Below are positions 29,869 to 38,794 of a stretch of 64,000 nt of DNA, one piece after another (the first letter of the stretch is position 1; every line of letters starts with the position of its first letter). The DNA is from DATJGR01 sp963812255 (lineage in GTDB: Bacteria > Pseudomonadota > Gammaproteobacteria > Pseudomonadales > Azotimanducaceae), in contig CAWEUM010000003.1 of the NCBI GenBank assembly GCA_963812255.1, positions 1,240,001 through 1,304,000 on the forward strand, written 5' to 3'. Both the position numbers and the translations under genes were made by a program. Under the pieces are notes generated by a model, which did not search any database, had not been told where the DNA came from, and was given only the letters and a program-made list of their open reading frames with translations.

Positions 29869-31779
29869 TCAGTGTTCTTCGGCAGGACCACCTATGTTTT
29901 GAGTGCCAGGCTGGCTGGTGTGGTCTTTAGCTCGACTCACCGGGCCGCTGCCCTCGCCAGGTGCACGTGGTTTTGCACCCGCCATGATGTCGTCGATCTG
30001 ATCTGCAGTCAGCGTTTCGTATTCGATCAACGCCTCCGCCATCGAATGGAGTTTGTCTTCGTTGGTCTTCAGGATCTGCTGCGACGTTTTGTAGCACTGA
30101 TCGATGATCCGTCGGACCTCCTCGTCGATGAGGCGCGCCGTATCGTCCGACACCGACTTCGGCTTGGAACCAGCCGACATGCCCAGAAATACCTCGGTAT
30201 CGTCCTCGTCGAATTTCTGCGGGCCCAATTTTTCCGACAACCCCCACTTGGTCACCATGTTGCGCGCCAGACGGGTTGCCCGCTCGATGTCGTTCGACGC
30301 TCCGGTCGTGATACCGTCCGGACCGAGCACCATTTCTTCTGCGATGCGGCCGCCGAACAACGAGCTGATGTTCGACAGCAGCCAGGTACGGCTGTGGCTG
30401 TAACGGTCTTCTTCGGGCAGGAACATCGTCACGCCAAGCGCTCTGCCGCGCGGCATGATCGTCACCTTATATATCGGATCGTGCTCCGGCACGGCACGGC
30501 CGACGATCGCGTGACCCGCTTCGTGATAGGCGGTGGTGCGCTTCTCCTTTTCGGACATCACCATCGTCTTGCGCTCGGCGCCCATCATGATCTTGTCTTT
30601 GGCCTTGTCGAACTCGTCCATTTCAACCAGGCGTTTGCTCGCGCGCGCCGCAAACAGAGTGGCCTCGTTGACGAGGTTCGCAAGATCAGCGCCGGAAAAA
30701 CCTGGTGTGCCGCGTGCGATGATGCTGGCATCCACATTGTCGGAGAGCGGCACCTTGCGCATGTGGACCTTCAGAATCTGCTCACGACCCCGGATATCCG
30801 GCAGGCCCACAACCACCTGACGGTCGAATCGGCCCGGCCGCAGCAACGCCGGGTCCAGCACGTCGGGGCGGTTGGTTGCTGCAATGACGATGATTCCGTC
30901 GTTCGGCTCGAAACCGTCCATCTCGACGAGCAACTGGTTCAGCGTCTGCTCGCGTTCATCATGACCGCCGCCCAGACCGGCACCACGGTGCCGGCCGACC
31001 GCGTCGATCTCATCGATGAAGATGATGCACGGCGACTGCTTTTTCGCCTGTTCGAACATGTCTCGAACGCGCGATGCCCCAACGCCGACGAACATTTCAA
31101 CGAAATCCGAACCGGAAATGGTGAAGAACGGAACCTTCGCCTCCCCGGCGATGGCTTTGGCGAGCAGTGTTTTGCCGGTACCGGGTGGGCCGACCATCAG
31201 TATGCCGCGCGGAATGCGACCGCCGAGCTTTTGGAATTTACCGGGATCCCGCAGGAAGTCGACGAGTTCCTGAACGTCTTCCTTCGCCTCGTCAACGCCG
31301 GCGACGTCGGCAAACGTCGTCTTGATCTGATCTTCGGAGAGGAGCCGCGCCTTGCTCTTACCGAAGGCCATCGGTCCGCCCCGGCCGCCCGCACCGCCCT
31401 GCATCTGCCGCATGAACAACATGAACACCGCGATGATGATCAGGATCGGGAAGCTCGCAATCAGCAACTGAGCCCAGATGCTTTGTTGCTCAGGCGCCTC
31501 GCCGATTACATTGACGTTGTGATTGATCAACTCGTCCATCAATTTGGGGTCGTCGATCGGCGGGCGAATGACTTTGAAGTCTTCACCAGACTTGCGTTTG
31601 CCGATGATCACCAGACCATTGATCGCAACTTGTTGGACCTGATCCTGCTGAACGTCGGAGACGAAGCTGGAATAGGTGACCTCCTGCGGCTGAGGATGCA
31701 CGCTGAAATTGTTGAACACCGTCAGCAGGACTGCCGCGATGATCAGCCACAAGAGCAAATTTTTTCCCATATCATTCAA
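29869..31779 (-). CDS. ftsH: ATP-dependent zinc metalloprotease FtsH
   Basis: 636 residues. N-terminal MNDMGKNLLLWLIIAAVLL matches E. coli FtsH, supporting the start at 31779. Two transmembrane helices flank a periplasmic domain (about 5-23 and 100-118). The AAA+ module has GPPGTGKT, IIFIDEIDAVGR and the SRH, and the protease has the zinc site HEAGH. A membrane-bound hexamer that degrades membrane proteins and short-lived regulators such as sigma-32 and LpxC. It follows rlmE by 45 bp. Confidence 0.97.
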   Translation of the reverse strand: MNDMGKNLLLWLIIAAVLLTVFNNFSVHPQPQEVTYSSFVSDVQQDQVQQVAINGLVIIGKRKSGEDFKVIRPPIDDPKLMDELINHNVNVIGEAPEQQSIWAQLLIASFPILIIIAVFMLFMRQMQGGAGGRGGPMAFGKSKARLLSEDQIKTTFADVAGVDEAKEDVQELVDFLRDPGKFQKLGGRIPRGILMVGPPGTGKTLLAKAIAGEAKVPFFTISGSDFVEMFVGVGASRVRDMFEQAKKQSPCIIFIDEIDAVGRHRGAGLGGGHDEREQTLNQLLVEMDGFEPNDGIIVIAATNRPDVLDPALLRPGRFDRQVVVGLPDIRGREQILKVHMRKVPLSDNVDASIIARGTPGFSGADLANLVNEATLFAARASKRLVEMDEFDKAKDKIMMGAERKTMVMSEKEKRTTAYHEAGHAIVGRAVPEHDPIYKVTIMPRGRALGVTMFLPEEDRYSHSRTWLLSNISSLFGGRIAEEMVLGPDGITTGASNDIERATRLARNMVTKWGLSEKLGPQKFDEDDTEVFLGMSAGSKPKSVSDDTARLIDEEVRRIIDQCYKTSQQILKTNEDKLHSMAEALIEYETLTADQIDDIMAGAKPRAPGEGSGPVSRAKDHTSQPGTQNIGGPAEEH

Positions 31780-31824
31780 TGGGTTATCCTCGCAGATTCT
31801 GAATGCTTGACCACTTCGAGCTTA

Positions 31825-32490
31825 CTACACATCGGTTGAGGCGACCATCGGGCGGGGCCCCGGGGGCACATCAGGGGCAAAGCCTGTCGCAACACCATAC
31901 ACCTCGCGCGATTCCGAACGAGACGCGGCGGGCTTTGCCAGCGTCACCTTCGCAAATGTCTTTCGCGTGACGGAAAGCCACGCGTCAATGCCTTCGCCCT
32001 GGAACATTTTGACCACCATCGCGCCACCGGGTTGCAGCCATCGCATGGCAGCGTCGGTGGCCAGATCAACTAAGTCCATCGCGGCCGCCTGGTCAGCTGC
32101 CTTCACACCACTGATGTTGGGGGACATATCGGACAATACAAGGCCGACTCTCTGCTCGCCAAGCGCGTCATCGACTGCATTCACACATTCGTCGGAGTAA
32201 ATGTCGAGGCAAATGAAGACGACGCCGCGCGGAACCTGCATCGCCCGGTAATCCACCGCCACAATACGGCCGGCGTTGACGCGGCTGGCGACATACCGCG
32301 TCCATCCGCCCGGTGCCGCACCGAGTTCGAGTACAGACATCTGGGGACGCAACAGCGAAAAGCGTTGATCGAGCTGGGCCAGTTTGAAGTGCGCGCGCGA
32401 ACCGAGCGTTCCCGCTGCAGCACGCCTGACGTATGGGTCGCGCCTTTGTCGCTCGAGCCAGCGCTGGCTGGATTTGGTTCGCTTCGTCAT
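31825..32490 (-). CDS. rlmE: 23S rRNA 2'-O-ribose U2552 methyltransferase RlmE
   Basis: 221 residues of the FtsJ family: SAM loop VLELGAAPGGWTRYV and the K-D-K-E tetrad elements, with LSDMSPNISG and PGGAMVVKMFQGEG. Methylates U2552 in the 23S A-loop. Divergent from yhbY with only 14 bp between start codons, so each promoter must lie in the other gene. Confidence 0.95.
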   Translation of the reverse strand: MTKRTKSSQRWLERQRRDPYVRRAAAGTLGSRAHFKLAQLDQRFSLLRPQMSVLELGAAPGGWTRYVASRVNAGRIVAVDYRAMQVPRGVVFICLDIYSDECVNAVDDALGEQRVGLVLSDMSPNISGVKAADQAAAMDLVDLATDAAMRWLQPGGAMVVKMFQGEGIDAWLSVTRKTFAKVTLAKPAASRSESREVYGVATGFAPDVPPGPRPMVASTDV

Positions 32491-32504
32491 GAGTTAATGC
32501 ACCG

Positions 32505-32810
32505 ATGCTGACATCCAACGAAAAGCGGCACCTGCGACAATTGGCGCACCACCTGCACAGCATCGTCACGATTGCCGAGCGTGGCGTGACCGACAGCCTG
32601 TTGCAGGAGACCCATCGGGCACTGAACGATCACGAACTCATCAAAGCCAAGATCAACGTTGCGGACCGCGCTACACGCAAGGAACTCGGTGAAGCGCTAT
32701 CGCTACAGTCCGACGCGGAAATTGTACAAGTCATCGGCAAGGTATGGGTGCTGTATCGGCGGAACCCGGATGCGGATCCAAGACTGTCAAACGTTGCCCG
32801 GCTTTCGTAA
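32505..32810 (+). CDS. yhbY: CRM-domain RNA-binding protein YhbY
   Basis: 101 residues forming a single CRM domain: LRQLAHHLHSIVTIAERGVTDSLLQET, HELIKAKI and the GKVWVLYRR end. Members associate with pre-50S ribosomes. It is the only plus-strand gene inside the long minus-strand block, lying between rlmE and greA, which it faces. Confidence 0.93.
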   Translation: MLTSNEKRHLRQLAHHLHSIVTIAERGVTDSLLQETHRALNDHELIKAKINVADRATRKELGEALSLQSDAEIVQVIGKVWVLYRRNPDADPRLSNVARLS

Positions 32811-32832
32811 CACCGATGCTTCGATGGAATCG

Positions 32833-33306
32833 TCAGATGTGCTCGACCTTGTCGATTTCGTATTCGGTCGCGCCGTTTGGCGCGTTGACGACAACCGTGT
32901 CGCCTTCGGACTTTCCAACCAACGCACGCGCAATCGGTGACATCACCGAGATCTTGTTCAGTTTCAGATCCGCCTCGTCCTCGCCGACGATCTTGTAGCG
33001 CTTCTCCGCGCCGCTGGCGACTTCGATCAGCGCCACGGTCGAACCGAAAACCACTTTGCCGGTGTGCTTGATCCGCGTGACGTCGATAACTTGCGCATCG
33101 GCGAGCTTGGCTTCGATTTCCTTGATACGACCTTCCGCAAAGCCCTGCTGCTCCTTCGCCGCCTGGTACTCGGCGTTCTCACGCAGGTCACCATGCTCAC
33201 GCGCCGTAGCGATCGCTTGAATAATCTGAGGTCGCAACACCGATTTCAGGTGCTCGAGCTCTTCACGGAGCCGCTCCGATCCTTCGAGTGTCATGGGTAC
33301 TTTCAT
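32833..33306 (-). CDS. greA: Transcription elongation factor GreA
   Basis: 157 residues: N-terminal coiled coil (LRPQIIQAIATAREHGDLRENAEYQAAK, containing the acidic tip D-x-x-E) and C-terminal FKBP-like domain ending IARALVGKSEGDTVVV. Stimulates transcript cleavage in backtracked RNA polymerase. Downstream of carB by 75 bp, as in E. coli relatives. Confidence 0.97.
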   Translation of the reverse strand: MKVPMTLEGSERLREELEHLKSVLRPQIIQAIATAREHGDLRENAEYQAAKEQQGFAEGRIKEIEAKLADAQVIDVTRIKHTGKVVFGSTVALIEVASGAEKRYKIVGEDEADLKLNKISVMSPIARALVGKSEGDTVVVNAPNGATEYEIDKVEHI

Positions 33307-33381
33307 CTTGGGAGCATCATGTTACGGGCGTCATCGTTCGACCACCAATGTTCGAGTCATCGCTTCGGGAACTTCGATCAT

Positions 33382-36300
33382 CTAGAGGATACGCGCGTGC
33401 AGATCCTGCAAGGCGCGCACCTGGTTTCCCCGACCGAAACGAATGGCGATACAGAATGCCTCGCCACCCGCCAGGGTGGTGGTGTAACAGACTTTGTTCT
33501 GCAACGCGAGTCGCCGAATCACCGCCGAGTCGGCAATAGCCTGGCGGCCCTCGGTGGTATTGACGATCAGATCGATCTTCGCATTCTTCAGCAGGTCGAC
33601 GATGTCGGGCCGCCCCTCAGTCACTTTGTTCACCACCTCGACCGCAATACCTGCTTCGCTGAGCACTCGCGCCGTGCCCCGTGTTGCGACCAGTTCGAAG
33701 CCGAGATCGACCAGATCACGGCCAATCGCAGCAACGCCCACCTTGTCCGAGTTTTTGACGCTGAGGAACGCGTGACCGCCGCGAGGCAATCGCTCACCGC
33801 TGGCGAGCGTCGCCTTCGCGAAGGCCTCCGCAAAGGTATCGCCAACGCCCATCACCTCACCCGTCGACTTCATTTCCGGTCCGAGGATCGGATCCGCGCC
33901 GGGGAATTTGTTGAATGGGAACACCGATTCCTTCACGCACGAATAGTGCGGAATGATTTCCTGCGTGAATCCCTGTGCTGCAAGCGACGTACCCGCCATA
34001 CATCGCGCTGCGATCTTCGCCAGCGACACGCCGATGCACTTGGAAACAAATGGCACGGTGCGCGATGCGCGCGGATTGACCTCCAGCACGAATACATTGT
34101 TCTGTTGAACCGCCATCTGAACGTTCATCAGGCCGACGACGCCGAGTTCGATCGCCATCGCCGCGACCTGACGCCGTATCGTGTCCTGAACGTCCGGGTC
34201 CAGGCGATACGGCGGCAACGAACACGCCGAATCGCCCGAGTGCACGCCCGCCTGTTCGATGTGCTGCATGATTGCGCCGATGACGACCCGTTCGCCGTCA
34301 CACACTGCGTCAACGTCGACTTCGATCGCCTGATCGAGGAAATGATCGAGCAGTACCGGTGCGGAGTTCGACACGACGAATGCATCCCGTAGATATCGCG
34401 CCAGATCGGTTTTGTTGTGCACGATCTCCATCGCGCGACCACCAAGAACGTACGACGGCCGCACGACCATCGGGAACCCAATCATGTCGGCGGCTTCGAT
34501 GCCGTCTTCCACCGTCGCGACGGTTCGATTCTCCGGCTGCAGCAGACCGACCTTGGCGATCAGCTGCTGAAAGCGTTGTCGGTCTTCCGCGCGATCGATC
34601 GCATCGGCGCTGGTACCTATGATCGGTACACCCTCTGCATGCAATGCGTCGACGAGCTTCAGCGGGGTCTGTCCGCCGAATTGAACGATCACACCTGTAG
34701 GACGTTCGACTTCGACGATTGCCAGAACATCCTCGAGCGTGACCGGCTCGAAATAGAGCCGATCCGACGTGTCGTAGTCTGTCGAAACGGTTTCCGGGTT
34801 GCAGTTGACCATGATCGTCTCATAGCCGTCTTCGCGCATTGCGAGTGCCGCGTGCACGCAACAGTAGTCGAATTCAATCCCCTGTCCGATTCTGTTGGGG
34901 CCACCGCCCAGCACCATGATCTTGCGCCGGTCGCTCGGCGCCGCTTCGCACTCTTCTTCGTACGTCGAATACATGTATGCCGTCGCAGACGGAAACTCCG
35001 CGGCGCATGTGTCGACGCGCTTGAAAACGGGAGTGACGTTCAGCGACTTGCGGTGCGCGCGAACAGCGGAATCGGACTCGCCCAACAGTTCGCCGAGACG
35101 TACGTCGGAAAACCCTTTTCGCTTGAGCCCGAGCACTTCGTCGCGACCGAGCGATCCGAGGTGCCGCCCCTTCAAGTCCTGTTCAACCCGCACGAGATCT
35201 TCGATCTGCGCGAGAAACCAGGGATCGATCGCTGTGAACTCGGCAATTTCCGCGATGCTCATGCCGGCGCGGAACGCATCCGCCACGTACCAGATTCTGT
35301 CCGCGCCAGCGACTTTCAACTCTCGAATCAGGTGCGTTCGCTCATCGTCATCTTCCGGCGTCACCAGCTCATTGAGCCCCGAGCGCGAGATCTCCAATCC
35401 GCGCAGCGCTTTCTGAAACGACTCCTGGAACGTCCGGCCAATCGCCATTACCTCGCCAACGGACTTCATCTGCGTCGTTAAGCGAGCGTCGACGTTCTGG
35501 AACTTCTCGAACGTGAAGCGGGGGATCTTCGTGACGATGTAATCGATCGCGGGTTCGAACGAAACCGGTGTCACACCGGTGATGTCGTTGGTGAGTTCAT
35601 CCAAGGTGAAGCCGACGGCAAGTTTGGCCGCCACCTTCGCGATCGGAAAGCCTGTCGCCTTGGACGCCAGCGCCGACGAGCGCGATACGCGTGGATTCAT
35701 TTCGATGACGACCATCCGGCCAGTCTTCGGATCGATCGCGAACTGCACGTTCGAGCCGCCTGTCTCGACGCCGATCTCACGCAGCACCGCGATCGATGCG
35801 TCGCGCAGGATCTGATATTCCTTGTCGGTCAGGGTCTGCGCCGGCGCAACCGTGATCGAATCACCGGTATGGATACCCATCGGATCCAGATTTTCGATCG
35901 AGCAGACGATGATGCAGTTGTCGCGCTTGTCGCGCACGACCTCCATCTCGAACTCTTTCCAGCCGAGCAACGACTCGTCGATCAACAGCTCGTTCGTTGG
36001 CGACAGATCGAGACCGCGCGTGCAGATCTCGACGAATTCCTCCCGGTTGTAGGCAATCCCGCCGCCACTGCCGCCCAGCGTGAACGACGGCCGGATCACG
36101 CACGGAAAGCCAAGCGCGCTCTGCACCTGCAGAGCCTCTTCGAGGCTGTGCGCGATGGCCGAGCGCGGTGTATCGAGCCCGATCGATTTCATCGCGCGAC
36201 CAAATCGCTCGCGATCCTCGGCCTTGTCGATCGCGTCCTGGCTCGCACCGATCAGTTCGACGCCCCACTTTTCCAGCACGCCTTCGCGCACCAGATCCAG

Positions 36301-36597
36301 CGCACAGTTGAGAGCAGTCTGGCCGCCCATCGTCGGTAGTAGTGCGTCCGGGCGTTCGCGCTCGATGATCTGCGCCACGGTGCGCCACTCGACCGGCTCG
36401 ATGTACGTCGCGTCGGCCATCGCCGGGTCGGTCATGATGGTCGCCGGATTCGAATTGACCAGCACCACGCGATAACCTTCGTCGCGCAACGCCTTGCATG
36501 CTTGCGCGCCTGAGTAATCGAACTCGCACGCCTGTCCGATGACGATCGGGCCAGCGCCGATGATCAGCACGGATTCGATGTCGGTACGCTTAGGCAT
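33382..36597 (-). CDS. carB: Carbamoyl-phosphate synthase large subunit
   Basis: 1071 residues with two homologous ATP-grasp halves, an oligomerisation domain and a C-terminal MGS-like allosteric domain. Begins MPKRTDIESVLIIGAGPIVIGQ. Makes carbamoyl phosphate for arginine and pyrimidines from ammonia delivered by CarA. The start overlaps the end of carA by 8 bp. No in-frame interruption. Confidence 0.98.
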   Translation of the reverse strand: MPKRTDIESVLIIGAGPIVIGQACEFDYSGAQACKALRDEGYRVVLVNSNPATIMTDPAMADATYIEPVEWRTVAQIIERERPDALLPTMGGQTALNCALDLVREGVLEKWGVELIGASQDAIDKAEDRERFGRAMKSIGLDTPRSAIAHSLEEALQVQSALGFPCVIRPSFTLGGSGGGIAYNREEFVEICTRGLDLSPTNELLIDESLLGWKEFEMEVVRDKRDNCIIVCSIENLDPMGIHTGDSITVAPAQTLTDKEYQILRDASIAVLREIGVETGGSNVQFAIDPKTGRMVVIEMNPRVSRSSALASKATGFPIAKVAAKLAVGFTLDELTNDITGVTPVSFEPAIDYIVTKIPRFTFEKFQNVDARLTTQMKSVGEVMAIGRTFQESFQKALRGLEISRSGLNELVTPEDDDERTHLIRELKVAGADRIWYVADAFRAGMSIAEIAEFTAIDPWFLAQIEDLVRVEQDLKGRHLGSLGRDEVLGLKRKGFSDVRLGELLGESDSAVRAHRKSLNVTPVFKRVDTCAAEFPSATAYMYSTYEEECEAAPSDRRKIMVLGGGPNRIGQGIEFDYCCVHAALAMREDGYETIMVNCNPETVSTDYDTSDRLYFEPVTLEDVLAIVEVERPTGVIVQFGGQTPLKLVDALHAEGVPIIGTSADAIDRAEDRQRFQQLIAKVGLLQPENRTVATVEDGIEAADMIGFPMVVRPSYVLGGRAMEIVHNKTDLARYLRDAFVVSNSAPVLLDHFLDQAIEVDVDAVCDGERVVIGAIMQHIEQAGVHSGDSACSLPPYRLDPDVQDTIRRQVAAMAIELGVVGLMNVQMAVQQNNVFVLEVNPRASRTVPFVSKCIGVSLAKIAARCMAGTSLAAQGFTQEIIPHYSCVKESVFPFNKFPGADPILGPEMKSTGEVMGVGDTFAEAFAKATLASGERLPRGGHAFLSVKNSDKVGVAAIGRDLVDLGFELVATRGTARVLSEAGIAVEVVNKVTEGRPDIVDLLKNAKIDLIVNTTEGRQAIADSAVIRRLALQNKVCYTTTLAGGEAFCIAIRFGRGNQVRALQDLHARIL

Positions 36598-37738
36598 CGT
36601 GCGCGCGCATGCCGTTCATCAGCGCGACGAACTGGTCGAACAGGTAGACGCAATCCTTCGGGCCCGGACTCGCTTCGGGATGCCCCTGAAAGCCGAATGC
36701 GGGTCGGTCGGTGCGGCGCACGCCCTGCAGTGAACCATCGAACAGCGAAACGTGGGTCGCCTCGAGACAGTTCGGCAGCGTGCTCTGATCAACCGAGAAG
36801 CCGTGGTTCTGGCTCGTGATGATCACACGCCCGTCGCGCAGATCCTTCACCGGGTGATTCGCGCCGTGATGACCGTGGGGCATCTTGGTCGTCCGCGCAC
36901 CACTCGCCAGCGCTAGAAGCTGGTGGCCCAGACAGATGCCGAATGTCGGCAGGCCCGTCTCCACCAGATCAGCCACCGCACGAATCGCGTAGTCGCACGG
37001 TTCCGGATCGCCCGGACCATTCGACAGGAACACGCCGTCCGGCTTCAGATCCAGCACCTGCGCCGCGGTCGTCTTGGCCGGCACCACGGTCACGTCGCAT
37101 CCGCGATCTGCGAGGAGACGCAGGATGTTGCGCTTGACGCCGAAATCGTACGCGACGACCCGAAAGATGCTCTGCGTTGGCGCCGCATACCCCTCGCCGA
37201 GCCGCCAACTCCCTTCGTGCCAAGGATGCGATGTGGTGCACGTGACGAGCGCGGCCAGATCTGCGCCTTCGAGGCCGGGGAACTGACGCGCGTCGTGCAC
37301 CGCGGCGTCCGTGTCGATCTCGGACGCTGCACCGTGCCCGGTCACGATACATCCCGCCAACGCACCTTGCGTTCGGATGAGTCGGGTCAGCCGCCGCGTA
37401 TCGATACCCGCAATCGCAACGACGCGTTCGGCAACGAGGTACTGTGCCAGTGTCATCTGCGAACGCCAGTTGCTGGGCAGAATCGGCAGATCCCGAATCA
37501 CCAGCCCAGCGGCCCAGACACGATCCGACTCGGCGTCCTCGGAATTGGTCCCGGTGTTGCCGATGTGCGGGTGAGTCAGCGTGATGATCTGGCTCGCGTA
37601 CGAAGGGTCGGTGAGAATCTCCTGATAACCGGTCATCGCGGTGTTGAACACCACTTCTCCAACGGCGCGACCTTCGACACCAATGGAGGTGCCGCGAAAC
37701 ACGCTGCCGTCTTCGAGCGCCAGTAAAGCGGGTGTCAA
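36590..37738 (-). CDS. carA: Carbamoyl-phosphate synthase small (glutaminase) subunit
   Basis: 382 residues with an N-terminal CPSase_sm domain and a class I glutamine amidotransferase: nucleophile cysteine in FGICLGHQLLALA, and catalytic H/E in GHPEASPGP. The start codon is TTG, with an AAGGGACG ribosome site some 10 bp upstream; E. coli carA also uses TTG. Preceded by a promoter, a possible 14-codon leader frame and a terminator-like hairpin. Confidence 0.97.
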   Translation of the reverse strand: MTPALLALEDGSVFRGTSIGVEGRAVGEVVFNTAMTGYQEILTDPSYASQIITLTHPHIGNTGTNSEDAESDRVWAAGLVIRDLPILPSNWRSQMTLAQYLVAERVVAIAGIDTRRLTRLIRTQGALAGCIVTGHGAASEIDTDAAVHDARQFPGLEGADLAALVTCTTSHPWHEGSWRLGEGYAAPTQSIFRVVAYDFGVKRNILRLLADRGCDVTVVPAKTTAAQVLDLKPDGVFLSNGPGDPEPCDYAIRAVADLVETGLPTFGICLGHQLLALASGARTTKMPHGHHGANHPVKDLRDGRVIITSQNHGFSVDQSTLPNCLEATHVSLFDGSLQGVRRTDRPAFGFQGHPEASPGPKDCVYLFDQFVALMNGMRAHDA

Positions 37739-37768
37739 ATTCGCCGTCCCTTCGGGAACCCGAGGTTA

Positions 37769-37800
37769 CAAAAAAGCGGGGGGAATCACTTCCCACCCGC
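37769..37800 (-). terminator. Terminator/attenuator hairpin upstream of carA
   Basis: On the minus strand GCGGGTGGGAA pairs with TTCCCCCCGC around a GTGA loop (one mismatch region) and is followed directly by TTTTTT. It lies between the predicted carA promoter and the carA start, 30 bp before the gene, so it would either end dapB transcripts or attenuate carAB. Confidence 0.7.
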
Positions 37801-37815
37801 TAGCGGTTGCGTAGA

Positions 37816-37860
37816 TCAGGCCGCGTCGTGGAGCCGCGTTTCGCGGACCGTGACGGCCAA
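37816..37860 (-). CDS. Possible carA leader peptide
   Basis: A 14-codon frame with TTG start reads MAVTVRETRLHDAA and stops 15 bp before the attenuator-like hairpin. It begins about 10 bp after the predicted transcription start. It contains two arginine codons, and arginine is an end product of the pathway. There is no visible Shine-Dalgarno site, so translation is doubtful. Confidence 0.25.
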   Translation of the reverse strand: MAVTVRETRLHDAA

Positions 37861-37876
37861 TGCAGGCTGGGCGCGT

Positions 37877-37905
37877 ATTCTAGGGAAACGCTCCGTGCGT
37901 GTCAC
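37877..37905 (-). promoter_or_regulatory. Predicted carAB sigma-70 promoter
   Basis: Minus strand GTGACA (-35, 37900-37905), 17-bp spacer, TAGAAT (-10, 37877-37882): five of six matches to each consensus hexamer. It lies in the 203-bp dapB-carA gap, giving a leader of about 130 nt. Confidence 0.6.
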
Positions 37906-37941
37906 TCGACGCTGCGCTTCAGTCTCGCTTCTCAGCCGCGA

Positions 37942-38763
37942 TCAGGCGCGCAATCCGAGCACGTCCTGCATGTCGAAGAGACCGTGCTCGCGCCCGGCGA
38001 GCCATTGCGCCGCGCGCATCGCGCCAGTCGCGAAGTTCATGCGGCTCGCGGCGCGATGCGTGATCTCCACCCGCTCGCCGGCGCCCGCGAACATCACGGT
38101 ATGTTCGCCGACGATGTCGCCCGCGCGCAGCGTCTCGAACCCGATCGTCTTGCGTTCGCGTGGCCCGGTGATCCCCTGCCGGCCGTAGATCGCCGAATTG
38201 GCGAGGTCACGTCCGAGCGCCGACGCCAGAATCTGACCCATCTTCAATGCGGTTCCGGACGGTGCGTCGACCTTGCCGCGGTGATGCGCTTCGATCACCT
38301 CGATGTCGACGTCGTCGCCGAGCACCGTCGCCGCCAGTTCGATGAGTTTGAAACACAGGTTCACGCCGATGCTGTAGTTCGGCGCCATCACGATCGGAAC
38401 GTCACGCGCGGCGGATTCAATCGCTCGGCGATCCGCCTCGTCGAACCCCGTGGTGCCGATGACCAGCGATTTACCGGCGTCGCGGCAGGTCGCCAACGCA
38501 TTCAGGGTCGCCGCCGGCACACTGAAATCCACCAGCGTGTCGAATGTACCGAGTGCGTCTCGAATCGATTCCGTGACTTGAACGCCGAGCGCTCCGATAC
38601 CGGCCAACTCACCCGCGTCGGCACCCAGCAGCGACAATCCCGGTCGCTCGAACGCCGCTCCGAGCGCCAACGCGTCGTTCGATGCCAACGCCTGAACAAG
38701 GGTGCGACCCATGCGCCCGGCGGCGCCGGTGATGGCAATTCTGATCATCGTCGGATCCGGCAT
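37942..38763 (-). CDS. dapB: 4-hydroxy-tetrahydrodipicolinate reductase
   Basis: 273 residues: Rossmann GAAGRMGRTLVQAL, the catalytic EAHHRGKVDAPSGTALKM block, and NYSIGVNL. NAD(P)H-dependent step in lysine/diaminopimelate synthesis. Two close ATGs are possible, 38763 and 38748 (MIRIAIT); neither ribosome site is strong. Between dnaJ (31 bp upstream) and carA. Confidence 0.95.
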   Translation of the reverse strand: MPDPTMIRIAITGAAGRMGRTLVQALASNDALALGAAFERPGLSLLGADAGELAGIGALGVQVTESIRDALGTFDTLVDFSVPAATLNALATCRDAGKSLVIGTTGFDEADRRAIESAARDVPIVMAPNYSIGVNLCFKLIELAATVLGDDVDIEVIEAHHRGKVDAPSGTALKMGQILASALGRDLANSAIYGRQGITGPRERKTIGFETLRAGDIVGEHTVMFAGAGERVEITHRAASRMNFATGAMRAAQWLAGREHGLFDMQDVLGLRA

Positions 38764-38794
38764 CGAATGCGCTCGATTGTAGCCTGAACGGCGA

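Noticed and set aside
29833..31839. A 668-codon open frame on the plus strand
   Set aside because: It is the antisense of ftsH; long antisense frames are common at this GC content and the sequence has no family features.
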